NCBI RefSeq assembly: GCF_000006565.2
Contig: NC_031476.1
Coordinates: forward strand, 689,458-753,457
Length of the DNA: 64,000 nucleotides
From: Toxoplasma gondii ME49
Lineage: Eukaryota; Apicomplexa; Conoidasida; Eucoccidiorida; Sarcocystidae
Direction of reading: 5' to 3'
The translations under genes and the position numbers were made by a program. Below, piece after piece: positions 47,101-61,411 of the stretch. The notes under the pieces were generated by a model. That model saw only the letters and a list, made by a program, of their open reading frames with translations, ran no database searches and was not told where the DNA came from. The stretch's first letter is position 1. Every line of letters starts with the position of its first letter.

Positions 47101-48578
47101 TTTCACAGTTTACCACCGGCAACCTGCGGGTGTTTCACTGGATTTTTATGCACTTACACAGGCAAGAACACACGCATGAATACTGCAGTCCGGTGTCAAC
47201 CTGAGCTCCGTGATAGTTACGTTATCCGATACATACGAATACATGCGCAGGATTTCTGTGGGCACCTTTGAAGAATGCAGCGGATGATTCCGTTGCATAG
47301 GCACCAAAGGGCGTCTTTATACCAATATAGATATTCCCACATGTGGTGAAATAAATACCTGGAAAGGTGGGCAAGAAGTACAGCATGCAAGCCAACACAC
47401 CCACAATGTGAGCATCTCTGTGACCGATTTACACATTTTGACGCAGCTTTGAAGATATCACTCTATCGCCTCCAGAGGAGGAAGAACCTCCCTATGGCCG
47501 CGCGTGGACTTATGGCTGTGTCTGCAACGAACTGTGTTCCTTTGTGCCTCAAGTTCGGGGGCAAAGAAGTTGTGCACATCTGCGTGCTTCATCAGTGTTC
47601 CAAGCTTCAGAGTTAACCCGGTGGAGACAGCGACTCGGTCTGCGCTATGGGAGAAGTTTTAGAAACAAACAGATGAGCTCCCTGCAGAGAGGGTTTTCAG
47701 CGAGGAAAGTACGACGCTAGAAACAGAGGAACGCATTCTTCACCGGGCAGAACCCACGTCTACGAACATAGGACAGAAATGAAATGTCACGCCTCCTGCT
47801 CCCCGCCTACTTTTCCTTCTCGTTTTTTCGTCCGCAAGAAGGAACGCTAATTGCGTTGGCGCGCGCGAGAGCTCGCTCTACGCTCTATCTCGACACAAAG
47901 CCACATGTATAGATTGACATATATATGAACGCATATATATGCACATACATGCCTATATAGACAAGCGGCTCCCGCCCTCGGCACTCGGTAAGTTTCCGTC
48001 TGGTATCAGAACATTTCTTGTCTCCCAGAGCGAGTCCCCTCGGTGTTGTCAGTTCGACGCGACCCCCGCTGAACGCACGAGGCGATAACGGAAATCTCAA
48101 ACACGGAAGCCCTGCGCCTGCTCGTCCCGTGCACATACATTTTTGACGTGAACTGAATGTCCATACGCGAAACGTATCCTTCACATCGCTATACGTGCTC
48201 TGTTGCATACGACATTCATGCTCCAACATACACACACAGACTTCGCTTCTAAGAGATGCCTCTGAAAGAGCCAACGGTTCCGCCCATAGACCTTCCCGCG
48301 ATTGGTGTCTGTACACCCACTCGCTCGCCACGGCCCCGCCACAACCAACACTTGCTTCTGGACTTTTCCCTCGCACCTTCAGTTTTCACGAACTCGTCTT
48401 TTCTGCCCCACTATGGCGAGAAGCAGAACCCCTGCCGTCTCTAAAGCATCTCGGGAGTCCGCTGCGTCGCTCTCAAACGGTTCTCTCTTTGCCTCCCTTT
48501 CGAACAGCGCGAGTGCGTGTCTGCGCACTGGCTTACATTCGCACACGCCAGCTGTACATACCCGCGCACGGCGAGGTC
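44163..48578. other. 4.4-kb spacer between the MLO-like gene and SEC61 gamma, no convincing gene
   Basis: This should contain the MLO-like promoter and the SEC61 gamma 3' UTR. The composition is close to balanced and less repetitive than the rest of the window: there is no TA microsatellite until about 47920. The longest ATG-started frame is 160 codons at 45595-46077 (plus), with no recognisable motif and no splice-linked partner; I treat it as chance. I looked for organelle-derived fragments, which are common in this genus, and recognised none. Confidence 0.45.
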
Positions 48579-48833
48579 TTACGCGGGTGGGCCAACCAGA
48601 ATGTTGTTGATGGGGATGAAGATGAGCTTGATGAAGTAGCCGATGAAGCCCATGAGCAGGAAGCCAATCGCGCAGGCATAAGCAATCTTTCTGAACTCGC
48701 GAGCGTCAGGCTTTGTGCAGCGACGAACGAGACGCACTGAGTCGAAGAAAAACTCGCGCAGCCCCAGCAACAGACTCCCTATCGGGTGGTTCGGGTCTGT
48801 GAGGAAGGCCGGTACCTTGTTGAGGTTCACCAT
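48579..48833 (-). CDS. SEC61G: SEC61 gamma subunit of the ER protein translocon
   Basis: This 84-residue protein is encoded by one uninterrupted exon. SEC61 gamma (SecE homologue) is a tail-anchored subunit that clamps the SEC61 channel in the ER membrane, so it acts in co-translational import of secreted and membrane proteins. The family core is unmistakable: an amphipathic helix ([20 protein letters not shown]), the [18 protein letters not shown] transmembrane helix, and the C-terminal IPINNILVG motif. Human SEC61 gamma has 68 residues; the excess here is about 15 residues of N-terminal extension ([14 protein letters not shown]). The start at 48833 has a favourable context (CCACAATGG) and is the only ATG that keeps a sensible N-terminus. 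An intron in the 5' UTR is possible but cannot be placed. Confidence 0.95.
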   Translation of the reverse strand: MVNLNKVPAFLTDPNHPIGSLLLGLREFFFDSVRLVRRCTKPDAREFRKIAYACAIGFLLMGFIGYFIKLIFIPINNILVGPPA

Positions 48834-51800
48834 TGTGGAAGAGGAGAGCGGAACAAGAGAAAAGACAGAAAGAAGAACGATCTGAGGTACAGACGAACGA
48901 CTCCAGAGCCTGAAAACAGAAGAGAAGCAGAGATAGTACAATGACAACCAAGAAAGAGTCTGCAGCTATCGAAAACGGTGGGGACAACACTTGGCAGAAA
49001 ACACAAGATCTACCTCCATGTATATATACATATAAATCTGCTTCTGAAAATTCGACTCATTTTTGTCTCACACACCAGACCTTGCACGTTCTATTGACTA
49101 ATCTTGGAGACATGCATCCCACGACGGGTTGTATGTGTCTTCTTTAGCAGGATACCGAGTGCAGGGTAGATACTGCTCCGCAGGTGTTACTGAGTAGTGT
49201 GGATCCACAGACAAGATCTTTGTTAGTATTGTTCGTGGACACAACCGAGAAAAAGAACGAAAGGTGTTGTTACTTCTTAGCTCTTCGCCGACTTGTCCCG
49301 TGTCCACTCCCCGCTGTACGGCTGCCCTCAGGGGAGTCACACAGATCGTCTGCTTTGGCGACGGATGTCTACACACTTGTGAAACGCGTGAAAAATGATC
49401 GACTGAATCACAGGAGACACGGAAGCGGTGTCCGGGTTGGAGACTGAGGGGAAAAGGGACCTTTTTGGCCGAGGAAAAGCGCACCTGACAAGACGACGAA
49501 GGCCCTGCGCGCGAGGCGGCCTGGAATCTCGGACACGAAAGGCACCAGGTTCACTCTGTCCCGCACCAATGGTCGTAAATCTGCTGAGCAAAAACTCGAT
49601 CCGAACTGGATTTCTGTCTCTTACTTTCGTCTCCAGGAAGAGACAGACGCGAAAAGAAGGGAAGTGACGAAGGAGAGGGCAGCGCAGCCGAGAAAAAAAT
49701 CCAGAAGACGGCACAGCAGGCGTTGCGCCCGCTCTCTTGTCATAACCCCCAACGAAATCCTGGTGTATGTACACCCGGCGCGGGGGGTGAACACAACGGA
49801 GCGTTCGTGCATGCACTCACATCTTTCACGGTCTTTGGGGATTTCTGATAGGCGGGAAACTCTCCCGACATCACCTTCTCATTCTCGTCGCCATTTCTCT
49901 CGGTTTCATTTGAGAAAAACACGAAAACTGTCGTCTTGTCACCTGCCTCTTCCGGGAATCCGCCGCCGAAGAGCCGCGCGCTTCGCTTTCACTCACGCTC
50001 CCGTGCGACTCGGTGTCTGCAGCGAAGGGACGGAACCAGCAAGCCGAACCTCTTCTGGCGATAAGCGTGGCGAAGAGTGTGGCTCGCAGAATGCCACATC
50101 CCTCAGCGAAGTCTCGGGTTAGAAAACTCTGTCGAGAATTGGAACTCCAAATGGCATTTTACGACCGCAGGGAACCACCTTGGTAGCACACTCCGTCCGC
50201 ACCTCTCGGAATCCCGACGAGACACCGCGTTGCACCCGAGTCCACAGAATTCTGGGTACGAATAGACAATTTCACATGCATGTCGTTTTCCGCATACACT
50301 TACATACTTCGAAAGATCTGCACATATCAGATGCATTCCCTTCGAGTGGAAAGGCACCCGCTTCCCGTACACGCACGTGTGGCGAGACGTACGCACGCAG
50401 ACACACAGGAGGCGACAAAGACCAACAGCCCTATATTGATGGATTGTTCCGGGCACACACACGCCGGAAAATCGGAATGCTGGACCTGAATTAGGGACAA
50501 ATAAGTTGACAGGCGAGCTCTTTCCCCTTGAGTCCGAGTCGGGTTCCGGTCTGATTTTTCTGGCGAGGCAACAGGTGAGCCAGTTGTCCAGGGCGCTTTC
50601 TCGCAACCAAGGTGGTTTATCCCTTATCGAGCAGAACAGGTCAATTCACTGGGTGAGCTCACAGTTATGGAGACTTTGTCCTCAATCTGCCGATCCAGAC
50701 ATGGGAGTCTCCAGACGCCTGTGTTTTTCCGCCGCTACTGCCAACACACTTTTTGACTGGTGTCACTCCAACATAAGCCGAACGCGGTCAGCCTGCGACC
50801 CAGTGACCTTGATTGTACCGAGGTCACTTCCGCGTCCTCGCTTCCTTGAATGCAATTTCGCCAACATGTTTTCGTGTCAACTTTGACCTCCGTAGATATC
50901 TGTCAGAGGGAGTTCGTTCCGGCAGCGATCCTCTGCCTGCATGCGCGAAGGCTTTCGGTTTTCTACTTTATGTGTCCGGGGGCAACACTCCGTGCCGGTT
51001 CCGCTCTTCGCGTCTTTCTTGGTTAATCCCCTTGTGGTTTTCTTTCCGCGTGCTGAACCTGCTGCGAAAGCAATTCCCTGCAAAAAGCCGGAAAATCGGG
51101 AAAATCGGGACGCTGAGAAAAGCTCGAGAAATCCTCAAATCGCACGTCGAAAGCAAAACTGTGCCCTGTAGCCTGCGTGGCGGGTCTGCGGACACTGCGC
51201 AAACGAATGCGATCAGGAAGCTGAGAGTTCGAGTAAGCTTCCCGGGAACAGGTTCTCCCTGTCGAGTTTTTCCACGGTTCCTTTTCGACGTCGCACCGAG
51301 TCGCTTTGGATGCCTGCGAGAGAGCCAGTTTTTTTGCTGTTTTCTCCGCCGAAAAAGGAGAAAAGCCTTCTTCTTCAAGAGGTCCGTGACGCTTTTCCCG
51401 TGACCCCGGGCACCCGCGCCTCGGTTTTCACTACTGTTCGCAGGAGTCGAAGCAGACCGAAGAAATGAGGCATTTCCTTACTTCCGTCACTCTGCTGTGC
51501 CCAGCCGTTCCGCCGCTCTCCTTTCGCGTTGACGCCGTAGACGTCTGCAGCGGAATGCCTTTGTGAACCTGGCGTTGAAAAGACGGCAACCCGCTCGCGA
51601 AGAACCTGCTTCCCAGTTTTTGTGAATTCGCGTCATTTTTTGCCGTTCGCTCCCCACTGTTTCTCCTAGGCTGTCTCTCCCCGGTGCCTTCGACCGTGCG
51701 CTGTCGAGATAGCGACCAACATGCACCAGGAGTCGACTTCTGCACAGTTGATGTTCTGAAACGTTCTCAAGCAACACGACACCGTGTGCCCGGCTCCGGC

Positions 51801-52550
51801 GTATGTGTACACTCTAACATAGTTCCAACATACCGCCGTCGTTGGCTCGCCTTTCAAATCTCCGGTCTCGGCGACCAGTTTTTGCGCGAACTCGGCGTGG
51901 AGTTCTCCGTGCCGGACCTGCGTGCTTGCTCATGGTGAGAGCGACCGACTTGCCGCTCTCGAGTTTTTTGAATCTGTCGAGGCAACCCTACTAGACGAAC
52001 TGCTTCTGAGACCATCTCACTGCGAGATCAACTGGCTGTTAGACCGACTGCGTCTTCGGTAGACTCGGGACTTCTTGGGAAATCGTTTGCTTTTCTTTAT
52101 CGTTGCCCAGATGCTTTTTTCTGTGCGTCCTGATCGCTGGCAAACGCTTTGTTCGTCCCCACCTGCTGGAGCTCGCCGCTTAGGATGCCCGCCGAAGTTC
52201 TTGCGAGGTAGAAGGCGCAGACTGCGTTCTGCACCTGTCGATTTTAGTTCCAAATCGTTTGGGTAGTGCCATTCCTTGCGACAGTTCGCAATTAGTAGTT
52301 CTGTTTCCCATGTTCTCCTGTGTCTTTCGGTGGAGCGCTTTCCATCCTCAGGCTTCCTGGACTGTGGGGGTTAATCTTGAGATCCCCCGGTCGCACCTGC
52401 GAGGGCGTTTCCTTCTCCGCGAGACGCCCTTCCTGCCACTGATTCCACCTGCGTTCGCTCCCCCTCGCCATTTTCGCGCTTCCGTAGTTCCTAAATTAGC
52501 TGATCTCTTGCTTTTCAAACGGGACTCGTTTTCGCTGGTTGTCAGCCACC
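48834..52550. promoter_or_regulatory. Divergent 5' region shared by SEC61 gamma and the TBC1D23-like gene
   Basis: Both flanking genes start outward from this 3.7-kb spacer, so both promoters are inside it. The half nearest the TBC1D23-like gene is GC-rich with CT-rich leader sequence. Several ORFs of 100-170 codons exist on both strands (for example around 49337-49816 minus and 50813-51403 plus), but none shows a domain, and their codons overlap one another. I see no repeat or RNA gene here. Confidence 0.5.
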
Positions 52551-55500
52551 ATGGAAGATCTGTTGAGTGCATTTGAATCCGTTTCGCTGGACGACGAGGA
52601 GACTTCTTCGTCGCTTGCTCACGGAAACGTGTCTCCGCCAGCAGGCGTCGTCTCGCCAGCTGTATTCGACCTCCACAAAAGGCCGCTCCCGACTCTCTCG
52701 TCGGTGCCGCTCTTTTCTCCCGAAGGGCAAGCAGTCGCTTCTGCTTCTCCGCGCTTCTCTGCCTCTCTGAGAGGCGAGGCCTCTCTAAGCAGCTCGCGAT
52801 CTGCAAGCACCGCAGAGAACTTCGCGGCGCTACTCGCCGCGGACGAGCAGCCCCAGAAGAACGAAGCAACGCATGCAAATGCGCGTGCAGTCGGCAAACT
52901 GCAGACAGATCCATTTGGATGGCAGCGGGACTCCCTGGAGTCTCTCGGGGACCTCGCCGACGTCGATCTCTGCCCCACTGGGGGGTTCGACACTCCTCAG
53001 CACTCGTCTGGCAACGACGGAGATCGCGACGATCATGCCGCCCGGAGAGGAGACGGACTCGCATGCTTCACGCCGATGAGAGACTTTGCATGTGCAAGTG
53101 TCTCCAGCGGAAGCCGACCAGATGGTTGCTTTCCCGAGGTGACTCCGAACGGCCAGCAGGGGCAGCACTGCACAGTCGAGGCGCAAAGGAGACAGAGGTA
53201 TTCTGGGGGCCTTGGCACATGCAACGGCGACCACGGCGGGGGCGCCGGAAGGCCGCAGTCCCCCCAAAGAAATGGGCACAACGCATGCACTGGCGGCGTC
53301 AAGATCAACGCGTCGTCGATGGAAGATCTTCTCAGCTCCCCGTCTGATGAGGAGAAAGGAACAGAGATAGAAGAGAGCGGAGACCGGCGAGAAGAGACCC
53401 ACGATGAAGCGAAGCAGAAACAAGACGTCGCACCTGCAGAGACACGCCTGCAAGTTTCCAAGACGCGCCACAGCACAGACAGCTGGTACTCGACGGCGTC
53501 CACTTCCTCTTCTTCCTCTCCCTCCCAACCGTGTGCGTCCCCTGCTGCTCCCTCGTCGTCTCCCTCCTCTACTTCCTCTTCCTCCGCATCTTCTGCTTCT
53601 TCTTCACCTCCTTCGTCTCCCCCGCCTTCTGCCTCCCTTCCTTCTTCCTCCCCTCCGTGTACTCCTACTCCCCCTTCTCCTTCTCCTCCCCCTTCTTCCT
53701 CTTCTCCTTCTCCTTCCTCTTCTCCTTCTCCTTCTCCTTCCTCTTCTCCTTCTCCTTCCTCTTCTCCTTCTCCTTCCTCTTCTCCTCCTTCTCCGCCGCC
53801 CTCGGCTGCTTCACCTTCCGCCTGGCTGTTTTCAGAAAGCGAGGGTGATCCCGAAGGCGGAGCCGCACATGCATGCAGGCGTTCGGCGTATCTGCGGGCG
53901 CGCGCCACAGGATACGTCTCCAACGAGTTGTGGCTCGAGTTGCTCGGCGTGAAGGTCAGCTCAGAAGACACTCGAGACGACGAAGGTCAGTGCCCTCCCA
54001 AGGACAAACAAAGATGCACTTGCAACCTCCCTAAAAATGTGTGGACTTATATAGGCATGTATGCGCTTATAGGGCTCTTGCTGTTTGTACACGTATACAT
54101 ATTCATCCACATCCGCACTGGAACCGCAGCAGTTCCTTGCGTATCTGTCTGTCTCTGTGTCTTTCTGTGTCTGTCTTTGAGTCTCCATATGCCACTACTT
54201 TGTTACATACATACATATATATATATATGTATATGTCTATATATGTTTATGTACATGTGTGTGTGTGTTTCTTCCCGTCTATTTGCGTATGCATCATTCG
54301 GTCCAATGCTTCGTATGGTTCTGTCTGCCTGCGGTTCGATCGGTGGATCTGTCTAGGCATGCGTCCGCCCATGTGTGCTTTCGCTGCCTGTTTTGCTTGT
54401 ACGAGGAGACGCCTGTTTGTTTTTTCTGTGCAGGCCAGTCGAGCAGCGCGGTCGAGGCAGGCGCAGCCGCGTGGAGTTCTGTAGAGCGCCGGCTTCTGGA
54501 CAAAGACGAGGCGCGACTTCTGCGGAACCTCGCTCTTTCCAGCTCTGTTCCTGTCTCTTCGTGTGCTGGCGGAGGTGGACGTGAAGAAGAGACATTGCGA
54601 AAAACGGTGAATGAGGAAGAAGTCAAGCGCGCCAGGCGGTTCGTGAAGCTCTACTGCCGGAGGTTCGGCTGTACATACACCCCGGGTATGTGTGCGAGAC
54701 GACGAGAGAGGAAGAAAGAACAGAGGCGACCCTCCATGCGTGCCAACGTTCGTTTTCCTATTTGAAGAGACACTTTGTCGAGCTTCGAGAGCAACCCTAC
54801 ATGGGTATGTATGGACTTCCTTGCGTGTCTATCTTTGTATTCATATATTCATGCAAGCACAGACAGACAGATATACGCTTACATGCAGACATACGCGTGG
54901 AGACATCACCAGATTTCGTGGACGTCTCACATGGATAGACTGAAACATCGTTTTGCTTGGGAGTTGCTGTTTTTCTACAGGGCTGCTTTTTCTGGCTCGC
55001 ATCCTCCTGCGTTTCTTCTCCACGACCTCTTCTTCCTCTTCTGCGTCTCCTGTCCCCACTGCTGCTCTCTTGGATGCGCTGCACAGTTTCCGGTGTCGCT
55101 ACACATCCCGCGTTCTCGCAGGGCACGCGCGGGTGGAGGCGCAGCGCATGCAGTCTGAGTGGGAGGCCGGCAGCAAGCGTTCGTCGCTGTCCTCCGTCGC
55201 CAGCAGCTGCGACCGTTCCACCTTGGGGAAGCGGACGGAGACAGAGGGAGTGCCGTGGGTGATTCTCGAGGCCAGTGGAGGTCTCCAGAAAGTCCCTGCC
55301 GCCAGTTCTCTGCCGGCCGAGCCGGCCGCGACATCTCCGCCTCCTGTGGTCGCTGGAGCGGTGGACGTACACTCGGAAACAGAGCAGACTGCGGCGCGAG
55401 AGGGAAGCGCGCGTCTCTCGGGTGTCGACGCCGGGAACTTTGCAGACGGAGACGACGACTTTGAAGACGTCCGTCTCGACGACGATGCGACCCGCATGCA

Positions 55501-58500
55501 GCCGCTGGACAGCAGAAGCCAAGCTGCACCCTCGCGCCTTCACGCTTCTGCCTTCGCTCGGTCGTCTCCGGCTGTTCAGTCGGTCTCTGTGCCCTCTTCT
55601 CCAGACTGCGAGCGTGGAGAGGCGCGAGAAGGAGACTGTGGGGAGAGGAAACAAGGAGACTACGGGGCTCGAGGCCGAGAAGGAGAGTGGGGGAAGCTGT
55701 TGGAGTCGTTAATCGCCTACCATCTGCCCTTTCTTGGGATTCACCTGCACCGGACGTTGCTGCTGTTGCCTGAGAATTACGCTTGCCTCCAGCTTGCATC
55801 TGCCTTCGCCTCCTGTTGCTATCCGGCGAATTCAGAGTCAGACGCGGCAGACGACGCCCTCCAGGGGACGCGGAGAGAAGGAGAAGAGACTGTGCCGCGT
55901 TGTCTCTCCTTCCCCCTCCACAGAGAAGGCCGAGACGCCTCGCGAGAGGACAAAGAGACACACAGGAGACACTGGGACGTCTACGCCGCGGAAGTCTGCG
56001 TGCAGCAGCTCTGGCGCCTCCTCGTTCTCTCCGGAGAACCTGCAGCGTACGTTTTTCAGGACTCACGAGACCTCCTCTTTCTGGAGGGTGATGATTCGCT
56101 GTACAGGAGCTGTAGCAACTGAGGGTCTCAGGACCTCTGGGAGTAGCAGACGCAGTTGCTTCAGATGCGCAAGATACCTGCTGGAGTCTTTCTTCGAGCA
56201 ACAGAGTCAAGGAGGGACCGCCTTAGTTCGAACCTCGTTTGCTTCACCGTAATGAAGTGACGTTCTGGTTCACTCCCCGGACGGCAGGAGAGCAATCGTT
56301 TCCCGGCGTTTTCGGTGTGCTCGAGAACTGTTCTCTGCGTTTTTCTCTCCTTTTGAACGCAGAAGAGAATCGAGAGAGGGAACGTCGGGTGTTTCCTCTC
56401 TGCAGCTTTCCTTTTCTTCTTGCAGACGTATGCTTCCACTCGCCTGGCCCGACTCAACTGTTGTGTGTCTTCTCGGGTGTGTGCATCACTGCCCTCTCGT
56501 GAGTCTCGATAGAGGCTCTGCCCTTCGTGTCTCTGCTTTGTCCTGTCGCGCTCGTTTTCCTCCTACGTCTGTGTCTCTTCGCATCCGTGAAGAGTCTCGT
56601 TTTTTTGCGGTGCTCTTGCTTCTCCAGGCCTGCACTGGTCCTCCTTTCGCTGCTCTCTCAACAGGCAGCAGATCTCTCATGTGCGCCCTCGCCTTCAGCA
56701 GCGACTTCTCTGCTCGCGGCTCTTTCGCTCTCGGATGCAGAGGCGGATTTCGGCACAGGACTGCATGCAGGTACACGCTGGAAAAAACGGAGCGTTTTCT
56801 CCAAGACCTTTTCCTGCGGAGTAGTTTTTCCACGAGCTGCTGGACGCCGAGTGCAGATCTCGACGGACTTTTCGTTTAATACCGGATCCGAGATTCACTG
56901 TGACGCGTAGTGCCTGTCGCATTCAATCCACTACTCTCTCTCTCTCTCGGCCATGAAACTGCAGCAGAGTGGAATGCTGTCCTGTTTAACTGCTGTGATT
57001 GCCATGACCTCCATGTTAACTGCATCAAGTGTATTCCTTTGCAGTGTGCATTTGAAAGTCCGAACCAACAGAAGATCTCTCAGGACCTGCAGGAGTAGCA
57101 AGGGAAATGACACCTGAGTAAATGGTAACATATCTGGAACTGTCACACGGAGGTATTTCGAATACCCGTACACCGGTCAGTGGCTCGACTGCATATCGCC
57201 GAGAAAAAGCATTCGGTAGTAAGGTGTGAGAGACGAGTTGTTCGTCTGGTGTTTACTTTATACCATCTAATAAGAGCAAACATCGTCCAGTTGACGGCGC
57301 CTTTATTCCAATCAAGTTCATTGCTGGGATGTTCATTTCACACGATGCAGGCGTTTCTCTCGTCAAGTCGAAGCGCACCGCCGAAGTCGCAGTGTCGCGC
57401 CTTCCTCTTTCCTTCCTTGTCGAACTCTCCGCCGACAGTTCCTCTTCCTCTCCTTCCACTGTCTCCTCTTGTGTACGAGAGGGCCTCGCGACGGCCTTCA
57501 GACTGTGGCATGGTGCGGCGCTCTACGGTGTGCAGACGCCGCGTTCGTTCAGTCTCCGCCTCGCGAGTGTCGAGCGAGGGGAGACGCAGGAGAGAGGCGA
57601 GTTCGCAGAGAAGACAGAGGACTTGGTGCGTCCTCGCATTTCTTCTCAAGCGGAGGTTTCGTCGAGCGCGGAGAAGCGCGGAGAAGAGGCTACTTCAGCC
57701 TTTGAAAAAGAGGAGGGTGAACTGCACGAGGTCCGCGCGACCGAAGAAGAGAAGGAAGACGGTCTGGTTCCTGAAACTCTCGAGGCATCGTCCGTCTCTC
57801 CTGTCGAGACGGCTGGCGTGTACCGGACTTTCCTCCAGAGCGCCCCTGTGTCGGTTTTGGGATCTTTGCATGCACAGCCAATCATGGCGTTCGAGGCTCA
57901 CGAGTTGGTCCAGGCTTTGAAGGAGACTGCCCGAATAAAGTGCGAATATGTCGGCCTTCTTCAGGAGGAAGCGCGCTTGCAGGAGTCGGAGGAGAAGCTG
58001 TCGGACCTTCTCGTCCCCGAGAACTTTTTGCTTGCCCACTGGCCGCCGTCTCTGATTGGGATCGACATCCTCTTTCCAGCTTTGCCTCTCGCTGCGCATC
58101 TGACGGAAGAGGACTTTCAGCCTCAGCAGGGCGATTTCGCGGATGCGTTTCCGCTGAAGAGCTCGACTTCTGCAGAAGAAGCTGCGCGCCCGGCGCTCGC
58201 AGCTCCAGGCTGTCCGACACTCCCGATGGCTGCATGTCTGTCGACGCTGCTGGACGTTGTCGCCTTCGTTCTGGAGGCGTGGACGATGACGTTGATCGAC
58301 TGCAGAACTCTGGAGGAAGTGGAGAAGAGCAGCTTCGTTCGCCTCGCACATGCAGTTCTCGTCGACGGCCAGGTACTGAAGAAGCGAAGACCGGATGCTT
58401 CTCGCACCGCCGCGGCGCCCGGCGAAGCAGACGGTGCGTCGACGCGAGGACCGGTGCCCGACATGCCGGCCGACGAAGGCGAGCGAGAAGACTCGTCTCT

Positions 58501-61380
58501 TGGGGACTCTGAACAGCGGGGGAAGGCAAGTAAGCAACCTCTCCCTTCGAGCTCCTTCCTCGACGCCGGCTTCAAGACGCTCTTCTCCACAGCGAAGTCT
58601 GCCTCCTTCCTCGACAGAAGTCTTGACCGAAGTCCAGAGAGTCGTCCGCAGGAGGCAGCGGGGACTCCGAGTCCCTGCGACGGCTCCGACGGCGAGGAAG
58701 AGAGAAAGAGGGAACTCGCACATGTCCTCCGCAAATGTGCAGTGGCGCGGGGGAAACCTGTAACCGTCTTCGCAGAAGATCCGTCTGCAGAGAACGACGG
58801 AGAAGACAACGCACAGACGCTCGCCACCCTCCTCATTGAAAACCAGTTCGTTCGCGTCTCGCACCTCCTCGGCGGCTGGGCAGGTAACACAGGCTTTCGA
58901 ATTCCTACGTTCTGTCAGGGGGAGGCGACCTCCCGATTCCTTGGGCCTTTCCGCTCGATAAACGCTCCACATTCAGACAAGTAGAAGAAAAGCTGTCGAC
59001 CGTAAACAGTGCTTACCCTGCTGAAGGGGATCTACGTTCTTCCAAGGGCAGGGAGACGTCTGACTCCGAAACATCCGCATGAGTCAAGTTGTTCCTTTTT
59101 TTTGTCCAGTCTCTCTCGGACTGAGCGTTCCCGCGACCCATTCCGCGGGGTAGACAGAGTTCGCTCGCCTCTCCAGAAACTTCTCAAGCACCCTGTGAGA
59201 GGGTGACCGTGTACCTGCGCCCAGCTGTTGCGTTCGAGAGGCCAGGAGCTCGTCGCCGTCGATTTTTTGTCCGCCATGTTTCGTATCGCGTTCTCGTGAA
59301 TTCTGACTCTATTTCTTCCGTTGTGTCTCTCCCCATCACCCTTCTTCCTCCATCTTCTTCTCCGTGTGCTCTGTTTTCCCCCGTCTTCTTCTCGGTCCTT
59401 TTTGCAGCTTTGGTGGCGGCGATCGAACGCGCAGAGCTCTCTGCCCAGCTGCTCACGGAGAGCCTCGTCTCCCCGTCCTTCCGCCTGTCCGACGGCTCCA
59501 GTGCCGCGGCCTTCACGGCGGGCGCCGCGGCGGCTCTGCAAGAGTGGAGCTCCAGAGCGAGAGAAAAAGCTCGCGGCTGGGTCCAGGCGTCTGCATCGAA
59601 AACACAGGCCTTCCCCCTCAAATGGTGCGTCACTGGGAAACAAATGCATGCGCTGGAGTTGAACCAAGTCTTCAAAGTCTCAAGGAACTCGACATCTGCT
59701 CATTCATACATACATACCTGTATACAAATGTATATATATGTATATGTATGTATGTATATTTGTTTGCGGAGATGCGCTTGTGTTTAGATATCCGTCTTTA
59801 TGTAGTGTCTACTGTGTTGTTATATATTTGTATGCTGATGTGTGTCTGTGTGTGCATATTTGTAGAACAGTACCATATATATGTATAAATATATATATAT
59901 ATATATAAGTATATATATATATATATATGTATATATATTGTGGCTCCCTTCCTTCGCCCACAGGTCCATTTTAATTTTCCTTTCCCGATGCGCGACTGGC
60001 GCATTTTGCGAGGATTTTGGATTTTCATTGCATGCATGCGTTTTTCTCAGTGTACGTAGTCGTGAACGGTGCGCGGCGGCCGTACTTCACTTCGCTTTTC
60101 TTCCTGTTCAGGCAAGCGTTCCGCAGGGCGCGAGCATCTTCTTCGTCTACAGAGGAGGGTGAAGAGAAGGAAGACCTGAGAGTGGAGGCGCCTCACGCAG
60201 ATGCGCCGGACTCGGAGTCGCAGCCTGAAAAGAAGGAAGAAGAAACTGAGAGCGAGAACACAACTGATAAGGAGAAAGAGACGACTGCGAATACCTCTCG
60301 TCCTTCCCTTGAAGAAATGAAAAACCAAGCGGCAACTGTGAAGGCCGCCGCAGCAACGCTCTTTTCTCAACTCTGGACGAAACCGACCGCGTGTGAGACC
60401 ACAGAGTTTCCTTCATCCTCTTCTTGCTCTTCTTCTTCCTCTTCGTCTTCTTTTTTTTCGGCGCTGCTCCGCGGGGAAGGCGGTGCTTCGCGTGCGAAGC
60501 CGCAGAGAGCTGAGGGGGGCAAAGAAGGGGAGAAAGTCGATCCAGAGAAGCAAGGGGAGGAGAACGAACCTGCAATCTCTGAAGACGTTTCGAAAAAGCA
60601 GGCATCCCGAGAGACGTCTCCTCGCAGCTCTTCTCTTGCGAGTCCTCAGTCGCATGCAGCCCCCGAAACCGTAGACAGGAGAACCTCAGACGAACCGCCA
60701 AACATCTCTCCTTCTTCTCCTCCTTCGTCCTTTTCTTCTTCTTCTTCGTCCTTTTCTTCTTCTCCCCTGTGGCCGTCTCTGAGGGCCGCGGAGTTTCCTC
60801 CGGCCGCCTCCACGAAGTCGGGAGAGCCGTCGCGCCGCGAGAAGGTTTTCTCATCGCTGCTGTCCTCTACGATGGGAGGTGCAGACTACGTCAAAAGAAG
60901 TTCCTCGAAGTGGAAGGACAGTCTCAAGAGCATAACGCTCTCTCGGGCATTCCAGGCTGCGCATCCAGAGCCCCCAGCGGCGACCGCCGAGAGCGAGAGA
61001 GCTGACGCAGGCGTTTCAACCGGGGACCCTGCAGAGAGTCGACGGACGCGGACAGAAGAACAGACGCACCAGGATGCGAATTCAGAGACTGACAGAGGCA
61101 GCAGAGAGAGCTTGCGAGAACAAGGCTCTTTCTCTGCAGGAAGCATTCTCGGATTCGAAGAAGCTAGTGGAGCGTTCGAAGTGCTCGGAGACGTCCGGTC
61201 TGATCTCGCCCAAGTCGCCAGACTCGGAGAAGCGGGACTCCTCCCTAGCGATATCGATCCTGTCAGCAGCCTAAGCGAACAAAACAAATCAACACAGACG
61301 AAAGATCTTTGCAAAGAAAAACACATTTGCATACATACATATAAATATATATAAATATACATAAATATATATAAGTATAT

Positions 61381-61411
<31 letters not shown>

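Noticed and set aside
53033..53971. 312-codon minus-strand ORF with Glu/Gly repeats
   Set aside because: It is the antisense of the Ser/Pro codon array in the TBC1D23-like exon 1. Low-complexity triplet arrays open several frames at once.
54975..56210. 411-codon minus-strand ORF opposite the TBC1D23-like exon 3
   Set aside because: The plus-strand frame carries TBC-like motifs and phase-matched splice sites; the antisense product is Arg/Pro-rich without motifs.
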